The notes under the pieces were generated by a model. That model ran no database searches and was not told the DNA's origin. It saw only the letters and a program-made list of their open reading frames with translations. A stretch of DNA of 8,622 bases from RGIG9041 sp045541455. GTDB taxonomy: Bacteria; Bacillota; Clostridia; Oscillospirales; QAKW01. Of this stretch, positions 1 to 7,151 are shown piece by piece. The translations under genes were made by a program, and so were the position numbers. How positions within the stretch are numbered: position 1 is the first letter of the stretch; each line of letters starts with the position of its first letter. The stretch spans positions 1 to 8,622 of the forward strand of contig JAZQJA010000036.1 in NCBI GenBank assembly GCA_045541455.1. The letters are read 5' to 3'.

Positions 1-42
1 AAATTCTTTTATAATCTAACAGTTGAAATTAATAAACACTAT

Positions 43-61
43 CGGGGTGTAGCGCAGTTGG
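43..61 (+). pseudogene. 5' fragment of tRNA-Pro (copy 1)
   Basis: These 19 bases match the acceptor and D-arm start of the intact tRNA-Pro at 388-406, then the match stops abruptly and unrelated G+C-rich DNA begins. The preceding bases (about 29-42) also resemble those before the intact gene (374-387), with a two-base length difference, so this fragment keeps a genuine upstream flank. It cannot fold into a tRNA. I read it as a broken duplicate of the tRNA gene. Confidence 0.75.
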
Positions 62-190
62 GGACGTTTCCGAGCGCCGTCGGTGGCGGATTCAGCGAGG
101 AAAAAGGAGTGGCGCAACAAGGAGTATCGCGAAGTTAATAACGAGCGAGACGACTATGTTGCAACAGGAAGCGCACCGGACCTCTTCTAA
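61..190. other. G+C-rich insert of unknown origin
   Basis: This stretch of about 130 bases is visibly richer in G+C than the AT-rich DNA on both sides. It interrupts tRNA-Pro copy 1 and ends in an AT-rich run just before copy 2. It contains a 15-base period direct repeat beginning with AAGGAGT (104 and 119) and a perfect 10-base palindrome TGTTGCAACA near 159-168. Short forward frames are open through it, but none has a start, a ribosome binding site or a recognisable product. I do not recognise it. Confidence 0.4.
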
Positions 191-211
191 AAAATTTAAT
201 TAATGCAATTT

Positions 212-250
212 CGGGGTGTAGCGCAGTTGGTAGCGCGCTTGCTTTGGGAG
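212..250 (+). pseudogene. 5' half of tRNA-Pro (copy 2), cut in the anticodon arm
   Basis: Thirty-nine bases are identical to the first 39 of the intact tRNA-Pro (388-426). Identity ends just after CTTTGGGAG, in the anticodon loop and the first base of its 3' stem. Unlike copies 1 and 3, the upstream bases do not match the usual flank. The breakpoint mirrors that of the 3' fragment at 8182, which begins with the same CTTTGGGAG. Copy 2 and the 8182 fragment would together rebuild a complete gene. Confidence 0.85.
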
Positions 251-387
251 TAAGAGTATTTTAATTTCTCATATTTCCAAAGCTCTGAAAACCCTTGATT
301 TTACTGGGATTTCAGCACCCACCAAAATTTACGGAAAATTTTCTACCACAATCTTTCCACTTCACGAAAACTTAATAAACACACTAT
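251..387. other. Spacer between tRNA-Pro half and intact tRNA-Pro
   Basis: This AT-rich spacer has no credible ORF. Around 286-314 it carries GAAAACCCTTG followed by an imperfect inverted partner, resembling the start of the terminator that follows the intact tRNA (465-501). It may be a decayed terminator or the remnant end of an earlier integrated element. The last 14 bases (374-387) match the flank of copy 1. I could not assign a convincing tRNA promoter. Confidence 0.35.
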
Positions 388-463
388 CGGGGTGTAGCGC
401 AGTTGGTAGCGCGCTTGCTTTGGGAGCAAGATGTCGGGGGTTCAAATCCCTTCACTCCGACCA
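388..463 (+). tRNA. tRNA-Pro (anticodon TGG), CCA encoded
   Basis: A complete 76-base cloverleaf. The acceptor arms CGGGGTG and CACTCCG pair over 7 bp with one G-U, the D-stem is GCGC/GCGC, and the anticodon stem CTTGC/GCAAG encloses the loop TTTGGGA with anticodon TGG at 420-422. The T-arm is GGGGG/CCCTT around TTCAAAT. Discriminator A is at 460 and CCA at 461-463. It decodes CCN proline codons, mainly CCA and CCG. A strong terminator follows at once, so it is probably a single-gene transcript. Its 3' part recurs at 8182-8227, and its 5' part at 43 and 212. Confidence 0.97.
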
Positions 464-465
464 CG

Positions 466-511
466 AAAACCCTTGTAAACTAAAGGTTTACAAGGGTTTT
501 TCACTTTTTAT
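466..511 (+). terminator. Intrinsic terminator of tRNA-Pro
   Basis: A perfect 15-bp stem (466-480 with 486-500), loop TAAAG, is followed by a T-rich tract. It starts three bases after the CCA end, so it should end the tRNA transcript. Its copy at 8230-8264 keeps the stem with one base missing from the left arm. Confidence 0.9.
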
Positions 512-544
512 AAAACCATCAAAAACAATGAAATGCACACAAGT

Positions 545-573
545 TTTCCACTCCACAAGTGGAAACTTTTTTG
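545..573 (+). terminator. Hairpin with T6 tail, exactly conserved in both repeat copies
   Basis: TTTCCACT (545-552) pairs with AGTGGAAA (558-565) around the loop CCACA and is followed by CTTTTTTG. It has the form of an intrinsic terminator on the plus strand. It lies within a 38-base block identical at 8306-8343, although sequence on either side has drifted. It may be a backup terminator for the tRNA, or part of an unknown RNA. Confidence 0.55.
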
Positions 574-769
574 TTTTCAAACCTGTTCCCCATTCTTTGA
601 CTTATGCAGTAAAGTTTTTTACATCAGTAAAGAGGAAAAGAAAGGGCGAATTAAGGCTGTCACATCCTCTACGGTTAGTTTCCCCACTCTTACCACAACT
701 CTCGTTATATGGCTTTCTGTGGGAAGTAAAATGCACATTGTTTCCAATTAGGAATCCAAGAACAAATAG

Positions 770-812
770 AACAACAAGCCGACTGATTTCTCAGCCGACC
801 TGTTGTTTTTAT
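770..812. terminator. Terminator, probably bidirectional, downstream of the operon
   Basis: The arms 770-786 and 791-807 pair with three mismatches around the loop TTTC, and a T run follows on the plus strand. Read on the minus strand, it lies about 125 bases after the stop of the giant gene and has a weaker T-rich tail. It could therefore end the three-gene operon. The equivalent hairpin at 8539-8577 keeps the fold with a different outer stem sequence. Confidence 0.7.
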
Positions 813-890
813 ATTTGGAAAGAATTGAATTTGTTAGTCGTTTTCAACACGATACGTAAAATCTTCTTTCGGGATCGAATTAGGTTTGTT

Positions 891-922
891 GAGCCTGTGC
901 GTACAAAGGGCTACTCAGGCTC
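891..922. terminator. Possible terminator next to the giant gene stop
   Basis: GAGCCTG (891-897) and CAGGCTC (916-922) form a 7-bp G+C-rich stem with an 18-base loop, 11 bases beyond the stop codon of the giant gene. The T-rich side lies on the plus strand. On the minus strand the tail is only modestly T-rich, so its use as the operon terminator is uncertain. Confidence 0.4.
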
Positions 923-932
923 TTGTATTTAT

Positions 933-3900
933 TTAATCTATTTTATCATTGATGCAGTAATAGCCATCCTCACTACCGATCTGTACAGTGCCGCCGTTGC
1001 CGTCGCTGACCCATACGCCACCAAAAGCGTCATACTTATAAATACTGCCATCATATCCTCTACCGAGAGCATAAGCACCCCATTCGTTAAAGTCTGATGG
1101 AAGCCAGGTAGGAATAACCTCGTCCAATTCTTCCTGCTTCATGTCGGTAAAGATAATCTTTCCCATATTAACATAGCCATGGGAAAAGCCGATGCCCGAT
1201 CCTATCATTGCTGCATAACAGTTTTTCGTACCAATCGCCATAGAAAGATTCAATTCGGTATTTGTAATGACAATATCTCCCAAAGAACCGGATACAAATA
1301 CATGGTGATTAGCACCTGCACCGATTACAGAAGCAAGGCCGTCACCGTTGTTTCTTGCTGTAATCTGAGAATCTTTAAGGGTTATATTACCCATTGTGCT
1401 ACCAACATAACCTATGCCGATTGCTGGTGCATGCGAGGTGCTTTCATAATAACCACCTTCCGCAACGATGATTGAATTTTCAATGAGGATATCACCCATT
1501 GATCCATCTGATGTACCTATGGCAGCACCGCTAATACTGGTGTCAGCCTTAATCCCCTTATTTGAATCCGCTGATACTTCCTTTGAACTTCCCGTAGCAT
1601 CCACACGTGCATTGCGGATGGTAATATCACCTGCTGTAACGCCACCGTTTGCACCAATACCGGCGTTACCATCTGTAGCCGTTACGGTCAGTTTGTTGTT
1701 CTCTTTGGTAAGGTCACCTTCGATAATCACATTGGAGCCATTGCCAAGAGAAATGCCACCGTTCACGGTATGCTCTGCATCACCTGCAACAAGGAGCGTC
1801 AAGGTCTTGCCGTCAGCCACGGTAATCTGTCCATTAAGTTTCACTCCGCTTGCACCGACCTCAAATATTACGGTTGCATCCTCTGCGATATTCAGTGAGA
1901 TGTTATACTCATTGCCGTCACCGATGATTCTGCAATCACCGGTAATGTTGACTGTTCCACCTTCAATTTGCGATGTCAAATCAACAACAGGAAGCTTTGC
2001 TCCGCAGATACATTCGCCACTATCGTTGAAACTATGCCCCGTTGCTTTTTTTACAATTTCAATTGTTTTAGTTCCCAATAGTTCATTTTGGAATGTTGCG
2101 GTATATTTAACCTTACCATCCTGTGTACAGGTCAGTTCTGCAAGAGTTTCACTTGTTGTATTAACAGTTTCTATTGCAACTTTTTCACCGCAAAGGGTGC
2201 ACATAGCAGTTGCTGTGCAGGTGGAGTATTTGTTACCCCATCTGTAATATACTTTTACATTATCTGCACACTCTGTGCCTGTTACCTCACCGTATTTTGC
2301 AGTGAGTGCAGTTAAGTCATTTTCATCGAGCTTACCGTCACCATTAATATCGGAAGCATATTTTTTATATGTAGCAAGCTTTTCGGGATTTTCGATAGCG
2401 TGCTTAATAGCCTTTATATCAGCTTCTTCAAATGCTTTGTCGTTTAAATCGTAATCACCAACTGCATATACATCAACAGTCACAAAGCCATTGATAAACA
2501 GATGCATAAACGATGCATCAATAACATCAAGATATCCGTCACCGTCAAGGTCATATTTCACTATATCATCATAGCTTGCAGTTTCAATTTGTTTAACAGC
2601 TTCTTGCTCAGGGTCTTCATTCAAAATAGCGTTCACAAGTACCTGATAGTCATTTACATCAACTATTCCGTCATCGTTGGTATCACCAACATTTGCTACG
2701 GAGTAGTTGCCTGTTTCGCCTACTGTTACGACCTTGTAAAGCTCATTGTCTGTAATAATCGGGAGTGAGCCCTCTGTGTTGCTCATTTGTCCCCATGCTT
2801 CGCCTAAGAGATATGCAACCTCGCCGGACTTGAGCTGTTCTCTGGTTACACTTGTGATCTCTATGTTTTCACCGGGTTTCAGATCCGAATCGCTGTGTAC
2901 AGCCTCAAGACCGTCATCACCGAGGTAATAGCAATTCACTATGTCGTTAACGCTACGAAGCGTGCCAAATGCGCCAAGACGAGCCTCGTCGGTCAAATTT
3001 TCACCGCGCTCAAACTTACCTGCGAACAGGCAGTTTTCAATGGCTGTCTGTGCGTCCGTGTTGGAAAAGCTGAGGAAACCTCCCATATAGATGGTTGCGG
3101 TGTTATTATAGCTGTTCTTTGCGTAATTTGTCTTTATTGTACCGTACGCTCCGCAGTTGCGGATGGTCACTCTACTTGTACTCTCCTGAATCTTGCCGAT
3201 AAATCCGCCTGCACCTGAGTCCACACGGTACTCGCCTGCATCAAAGGTGCCGTACCAGGAGCAGTTTTCAACAAGGCTCTCGTGGTTTGCGTATCCCACA
3301 AAGCCACCGATCATACCTATGCCGTGAGTCTTTGCGGTAAGGTTTACGTAAGAGGTGATATTCTGAATGATCGCTCCGTTGCGCTCAAGGTCGTTTTCAC
3401 CGTTGAGACCGCAGATAGAGCCGATAACACCGCCAACGTAATTGACATCAGTGTTAGCAACCACCTCACCGTAGATGGTAAAGTTCTTGACTGTACCGGT
3501 TCTGACCTCACCGAAGAAGCCGAGACCTGCTCTGCCACCTTCTACATAGAGACCTTTGATGGCGTGATTCTGTCCGTCAAAGATACCACGGAAGTTGTGG
3601 CTATTTTCACCTGTGGAGCCGATAGGTGTCCAGGGTCTGTTTTCAAGGTCAATATCTGCTGTGAGAACTGCATTTGCTGTTCTGTCAACAGTGTTTATGT
3701 AGTTTGCAAACCAGAAGAGCTGACCTGCGTTGTCAATCTCATAGTAGCCCTCTGCGTTTAAGGTCGCAGGCTCGTAGCAGCCGTTGGGACAGAAGCCGTT
3801 GTCGCTGAAGGCAACGGTTTCATCGTGGTTGGTGGTGTCCACTTCGCCATAACTTACGCCGCAGGATTCGCAGACTGCCTGGGTGGTGCAGGTCGCCGTG

Positions 3901-6500
3901 CCGCCGGTGTGGGCGCAGTCTTCGCCGCAGGCAGTGCACTTGCTGTTTACGTAGCTATGGGCAAACTTTACTTCCTTCCATGTGAAGCCGGCCCATTCAA
4001 CATTTGTACCTGCCGCTGCGGGCAGAGTTTCGGCGTTTTTCTGTCCGCAGTTCAGCGTGAGGGTAATGCCCGAAGAAAGGGCTTCACCTGCAAACAGATT
4101 TACATTTACTTTTGTGATAACAGAGCCTAATGTGATGTTTTCAAGCTTCGTACACTCTGCGAAAGCCTCATTTGTTAATTCAGTCACTCCAGGCAATGTG
4201 ATAGAAACCAGTTCGGAGCAACCTTTGAAAACATTAATACCCATACTGGTCGCTGCAGGAGCACTTACCGAAACAAGACTTGTGCAACGAGTGAAGAGCT
4301 GCTGGCTTAGATTCTGAAGTTTAGGCAAATCTACGGTCCGGAGTTGTTCGCAATGCCCAAACACAATAACTCCCGCTGTTTCTAACGAAGGCAGAGAAAC
4401 TTCTGTAAGGGCGGTACGGAAGAATGCTGAATATCTAGCCTCTTTCAGCAAAGGCATATCAATGGATGTGATCGCTGTGCCTTGCAAGCCCCAATCTCCT
4501 ATAGACTGTACCTTTGGGGCGGTAATGGAAGTCAGCTTCGAGCAGTCCAAGAACGCCTGAGCACCAATTTCCGTTACATCGGGGAGATTGACGGATGCCA
4601 GTTGGGTAACTTCTTCATGCGATACTATTTCTACGTTGTTTTCATCCCACTGTGCATTACGAGGGCCAAAAGCAACACCATCCCAGTTGGTAGTACCGGG
4701 AATCGAAGTCACGCCCTTGAGGGTGAGGTGGATGCTGCCGTCGGCAACGCCCTCGGTGTCGCAGATGGCGCGGCGGATGGCGGTGATCATCCCGGCTTCT
4801 GCATCGGCAGGGAGCTCCACCGTAAAGGTTCTGCTGCCGGTTTCCAGAATTGCGGTTACTGCCTGATTCAGCGTTGCTGCATCGGCTGCATAGTAGGTGT
4901 TCGTGCCATCGGTGACGGTTGCAATCGCAGTCATGTCAGCGCCGCACGCACTGCACTTGCCGGTGGCGATATCCATTGTGTGGGCTTCGGTAACAGCAGT
5001 GCCGCATACGGTGCAGGCGTAGCCGTGGGTGCCGTCGCCCTTGTCGGTGACGGCCGTATGGGTGCTGCCGCTGTGGTCGCAGACTTCGCCGCAGGCAGTG
5101 CAGGTGTTGTTTACATAATTATGGGCCAGGGTGTCCTGAGAGTTGGCGTAGACCACCGCATTTTCCGTGCAGGTCACGCCGACCCGGTACACAGTGCCGC
5201 CGGTGAAGCTGGGGTAGGCATCGGTGCCCAGAGTCTGCTTGAAGGTGATGGTGGACTGGTCGCCGTTTAAGAGGTAGGCAACCTCGCCGGAGGCAAACTG
5301 CGCCGCGGACTTTTCGGTGATGCCATCGGCACTGCTGTACTCGGGGCTGCCGGTTTTCACGCAGGTGTCCAGATAGTAGCAGTCGGCAAAGGTGCCGCCG
5401 TAAGCGTTCGCAGCGATGCCGCCGCTGTAGGTGCCGCTGTCAACGCTGCCGATGTTATAGCAGCCGGACACAGTGCCTTCGGCCTTACCAGCAATGCCGC
5501 CCACTCGTACGGAACCGTCTTCCACGGTTGCACTGATACTGCCGGTATTATAGCAACCGGACACAGTGCCTTCCATCCAACCTGCAATGCCGCCCACTTG
5601 TACGGAACCGTCTTCCACGGTTGTACTGATACTGCCGGTATTATAGCAATCCTTCACAGTGCCCATACCACCGCCGGTGATGCCGCCCACATTCATTTCA
5701 ACGTATCCCGCTGCGGTGATGGTGCCGCTGTTGCTGCAGCCGATGATCGTTGCCTGGGAAGTCATATTTTGACCTACGATGCCGCCGAAGTAGCCGATGC
5801 CGCGGAAGGTCAGTGCAGCGCTGCTGGTGCAGTCTTTCACCGTACCATCGTTAAAGCCAACCACGCCGCCAACATACTGATAATTCGTAATCCAGCCCAG
5901 GATACCGGTACCGCTGATGCTACAGCCGATGACCTCACCCCGGTTACAGCCCACGACGGCACCGCCGCAATTGACTTCCAGGCAGAAGTCATGGATCTTT
6001 ACATTTTTCACCGTGGCTCCTTCAGCAAGGGTGCTGATCAGACCGGTTTCGCTATAGCCGTTGTAAGCGCAATACAGGCCCGTGATGGTATGGTTGCCGC
6101 CGTCAAAGGTGCCTTTGTATTCGCACCCGCCAGCTCCCCCCATGGGCGTCCATTTTCTGACAGAAGCATCGGCGGAAACGGTGCCGTCCTCAGCCACGTT
6201 GACCATATCGGCCAGGTTTTCATTGAGGACGATGTCCGCTGTCAGCTCACCATTAATGGTATTGTTGCCGTTGACCGCTGCCGCAAAGGCATACAGCTCG
6301 TCGGATGTGCCGATATCATAGTAATCGTCACCATCTGCATCCCTGAGAGTTACAGATGCACCTGTGTCAATGGTTACCGTAATGTCAGTTGCAGCCGCAC
6401 TTGCTGTTATACTCACCATCGGCACATAGCTCATTACAAGAGCAAGACAAAGTGCTATACTCAATATCTTTCTTAATGTTCTGTTAGTTTTGTTTTTCAT
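933..6500 (-). CDS. Giant secreted modular surface protein (GLUG / BspA-like LRR / dockerin-like / beta-repeat)
   Basis: This 1855-residue exported protein has a signal peptide at 1-36 ending ASA-A. Its modules, in order, are: a GLUG-type region (about 75-410) with GGIAG and GTVSGCYNTGS repeats; CxxCG/His ribbons (about 458-523); a BspA-type leucine-rich block (about 625-800); more CxxCG ribbons (about 845-908); a second GLUG-type region (about 910-1235); dockerin-like calcium loops (D1273-D1284, D1317-D1328, D1384-D1395, with a decayed one near 1349); CxxCG units (about 1411-1500); and a beta-helix-like C-terminus (about 1505-1790) with GDITI/GNITL strands. GLUG and BspA-type LRR proteins are typical surface or adhesive proteins. 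No LPXTG, SLH or terminal membrane segment is seen, so anchoring may use the dockerin-like part or be absent. ATG is preceded by AGAGG at 6508-6512. It begins 15 bases after the ubiquitin-like gene, so the two are probably co-transcribed. No enzymatic domain is recognisable. Confidence 0.93.
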   Translation of the reverse strand: MKNKTNRTLRKILSIALCLALVMSYVPMVSITASAAATDITVTIDTGASVTLRDADGDDYYDIGTSDELYAFAAAVNGNNTINGELTADIVLNENLADMVNVAEDGTVSADASVRKWTPMGGAGGCEYKGTFDGGNHTITGLYCAYNGYSETGLISTLAEGATVKNVKIHDFCLEVNCGGAVVGCNRGEVIGCSISGTGILGWITNYQYVGGVVGFNDGTVKDCTSSAALTFRGIGYFGGIVGQNMTSQATIIGCSNSGTITAAGYVEMNVGGITGGGMGTVKDCYNTGSISTTVEDGSVQVGGIAGWMEGTVSGCYNTGSISATVEDGSVRVGGIAGKAEGTVSGCYNIGSVDSGTYSGGIAANAYGGTFADCYYLDTCVKTGSPEYSSADGITEKSAAQFASGEVAYLLNGDQSTITFKQTLGTDAYPSFTGGTVYRVGVTCTENAVVYANSQDTLAHNYVNNTCTACGEVCDHSGSTHTAVTDKGDGTHGYACTVCGTAVTEAHTMDIATGKCSACGADMTAIATVTDGTNTYYAADAATLNQAVTAILETGSRTFTVELPADAEAGMITAIRRAICDTEGVADGSIHLTLKGVTSIPGTTNWDGVAFGPRNAQWDENNVEIVSHEEVTQLASVNLPDVTEIGAQAFLDCSKLTSITAPKVQSIGDWGLQGTAITSIDMPLLKEARYSAFFRTALTEVSLPSLETAGVIVFGHCEQLRTVDLPKLQNLSQQLFTRCTSLVSVSAPAATSMGINVFKGCSELVSITLPGVTELTNEAFAECTKLENITLGSVITKVNVNLFAGEALSSGITLTLNCGQKNAETLPAAAGTNVEWAGFTWKEVKFAHSYVNSKCTACGEDCAHTGGTATCTTQAVCESCGVSYGEVDTTNHDETVAFSDNGFCPNGCYEPATLNAEGYYEIDNAGQLFWFANYINTVDRTANAVLTADIDLENRPWTPIGSTGENSHNFRGIFDGQNHAIKGLYVEGGRAGLGFFGEVRTGTVKNFTIYGEVVANTDVNYVGGVIGSICGLNGENDLERNGAIIQNITSYVNLTAKTHGIGMIGGFVGYANHESLVENCSWYGTFDAGEYRVDSGAGGFIGKIQESTSRVTIRNCGAYGTIKTNYAKNSYNNTATIYMGGFLSFSNTDAQTAIENCLFAGKFERGENLTDEARLGAFGTLRSVNDIVNCYYLGDDGLEAVHSDSDLKPGENIEITSVTREQLKSGEVAYLLGEAWGQMSNTEGSLPIITDNELYKVVTVGETGNYSVANVGDTNDDGIVDVNDYQVLVNAILNEDPEQEAVKQIETASYDDIVKYDLDGDGYLDVIDASFMHLFINGFVTVDVYAVGDYDLNDKAFEEADIKAIKHAIENPEKLATYKKYASDINGDGKLDENDLTALTAKYGEVTGTECADNVKVYYRWGNKYSTCTATAMCTLCGEKVAIETVNTTSETLAELTCTQDGKVKYTATFQNELLGTKTIEIVKKATGHSFNDSGECICGAKLPVVDLTSQIEGGTVNITGDCRIIGDGNEYNISLNIAEDATVIFEVGASGVKLNGQITVADGKTLTLLVAGDAEHTVNGGISLGNGSNVIIEGDLTKENNKLTVTATDGNAGIGANGGVTAGDITIRNARVDATGSSKEVSADSNKGIKADTSISGAAIGTSDGSMGDILIENSIIVAEGGYYESTSHAPAIGIGYVGSTMGNITLKDSQITARNNGDGLASVIGAGANHHVFVSGSLGDIVITNTELNLSMAIGTKNCYAAMIGSGIGFSHGYVNMGKIIFTDMKQEELDEVIPTWLPSDFNEWGAYALGRGYDGSIYKYDAFGGVWVSDGNGGTVQIGSEDGYYCINDKID
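5464..5649 (-). repeat. Two tandem 93-bp repeats inside the GLUG region
   Basis: Two adjacent 93-base units (5464-5556 and 5557-5649) encode nearly identical 31-residue GLUG units, roughly residues 285-346, of the form VEDGSVxVGGIAG..EGTVSGCYN. Long parts differ at only a few bases. A more diverged unit continues beyond 5650. The similarity points to recent duplication and possible copy-number change. Confidence 0.85.
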
Positions 6501-6515
6501 AAAAGCACCTCTAAA

Positions 6516-7151
6516 TTACTGCATATCGGGACAGCATTTATACTCTGTTCCCGTAAGCATTGAAAAAAACGAATAGAAGAATTTCATAATGGTTGAACAA
6601 ATAAGGTTATTGGAATCGTGGCACCAGCAATTGTTGCAAATAAGCGATTTATCTGCTATGCCGTTTTCGATTTTAGTTTTAAGCTCTGAAAGCTCTGCAA
6701 CCGCAAGGTTGATTTCTTCTCGTGTTTTTAAATCCTCTTTATTATATTTTTCTAAAGCATTCTCTATTTCTTCTCTTGCTGATTTTATGAGTCCATCTGT
6801 ATTTTTGAGTTTCTGTAGTTCCGCAGCAATATTCTCTAATTCCGTATAATCCGGACCTAATCTCAAAACAAGATGGATGGTGCTGTCCTTTTCTATGGAA
6901 TAATCTGCAAGGGTTCTGCCATCTTCAAGTGCTTTACCACCAAAAATCAAGCGTTGCTGTTGGGTTGGTATTCCCTCTTTATCTTGAATTTTTTGTTTTA
7001 GTGCTTCAACAGTATCGCTGCTTTCAACTTCAAGTGCTATATTTTCACCTGTTAATGTTTTTACATATATCTGCATTGCTGAAGCAGAAACAGCCATTGT
7101 AAAAATTAATGTAATTGACAACAATACCGATATAATATTTTTTATTTTCAT
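6516..7151 (-). CDS. Secreted ubiquitin-like protein with FIVAR-like and Cys-rich C-terminal extension
   Basis: A 211-residue protein. Residues 1-25 are a signal peptide (basic start, hydrophobic core, ASA at 23-25), so cleavage would expose Met26, which equals ubiquitin Met1. Residues 26-98 align without gaps to human ubiquitin 1-73 with about 55 identities. MQIYVKTLTG, QDKEGIP, QQRLIF, LEDGRTL and HLVLRL are visible. Lys6, 27, 29, 33, 48 and 63 are kept and Lys11 is Glu. L8, I44, H68 and V70 of the binding patch are kept. The RLRGG end is replaced by RLGP, so E1-type activation and conjugation are not expected. Residues about 103-164 are helical and FIVAR-like. Residues 172-211 hold CNNCWCH, a hydrophobic stretch (183-199) and a final CC, resembling C-terminal tails of clostridial surface proteins. 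The start overlaps the regulator stop as ATGA and has AAAGGAG at 7159-7165. B. fragilis BfUbb is the closest precedent known to me. The target is unknown. Confidence 0.95.
   Translation of the reverse strand: MKIKNIISVLLSITLIFTMAVSASAMQIYVKTLTGENIALEVESSDTVEALKQKIQDKEGIPTQQQRLIFGGKALEDGRTLADYSIEKDSTIHLVLRLGPDYTELENIAAELQKLKNTDGLIKSAREEIENALEKYNKEDLKTREEINLAVAELSELKTKIENGIADKSLICNNCWCHDSNNLICSTIMKFFYSFFSMLTGTEYKCCPDMQ

Larger units (their letters stand above)
418..824 (+). repeat. Left copy of long direct repeat (tRNA-Pro 3' part plus flank)
   Basis: This segment is collinear with 8182-8591. Both begin at CTTTGGGAG of the tRNA anticodon loop and run through the tRNA 3' end, a terminator, a second hairpin and a distal terminator. 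Two blocks are exactly conserved: 544-581 equals 8306-8343, and 695-731 equals 8455-8491. The sequence between the blocks has diverged substantially. The left copy belongs to the intact tRNA gene. The arrangement fits an old duplication or attachment-site repeat bracketing the operon. Confidence 0.85.
464..932. other. Non-coding stretch between tRNA-Pro and the giant gene
   Basis: There is no convincing protein gene here. The stretch holds three hairpins with T tails, a 37-base block (695-731) repeated exactly at 8455-8491, and an inverted repeat at 891-922. A 39-codon minus-strand frame (619-738) spans the conserved block. Its counterpart near 8455 has no start codon and an earlier stop, so I do not call it a gene. 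Confidence 0.6.

Noticed and set aside
619..738. 39-codon minus-strand frame partly conserved between the two long repeats
   Set aside because: The right copy has no start codon in frame and stops earlier, and many changes alter residues, so a functional peptide is unlikely. Kept only as a finding on the conserved block.
933..1000. Sortase or membrane anchor at the end of the giant protein
   Set aside because: The C-terminus shows no LPXTG-like motif, hydrophobic helix or basic tail.
420..1097. 225-codon plus-strand open frame
   Set aside because: It begins inside the tRNA-Pro anticodon arm, runs through terminators and into the antisense of the giant gene, has no ribosome binding site and gives no recognisable protein.
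1468..6476. Several long plus-strand open frames opposite the giant gene
   Set aside because: They are antisense shadows of a repetitive, compositionally biased gene whose minus-strand product has a signal peptide and clear domains.
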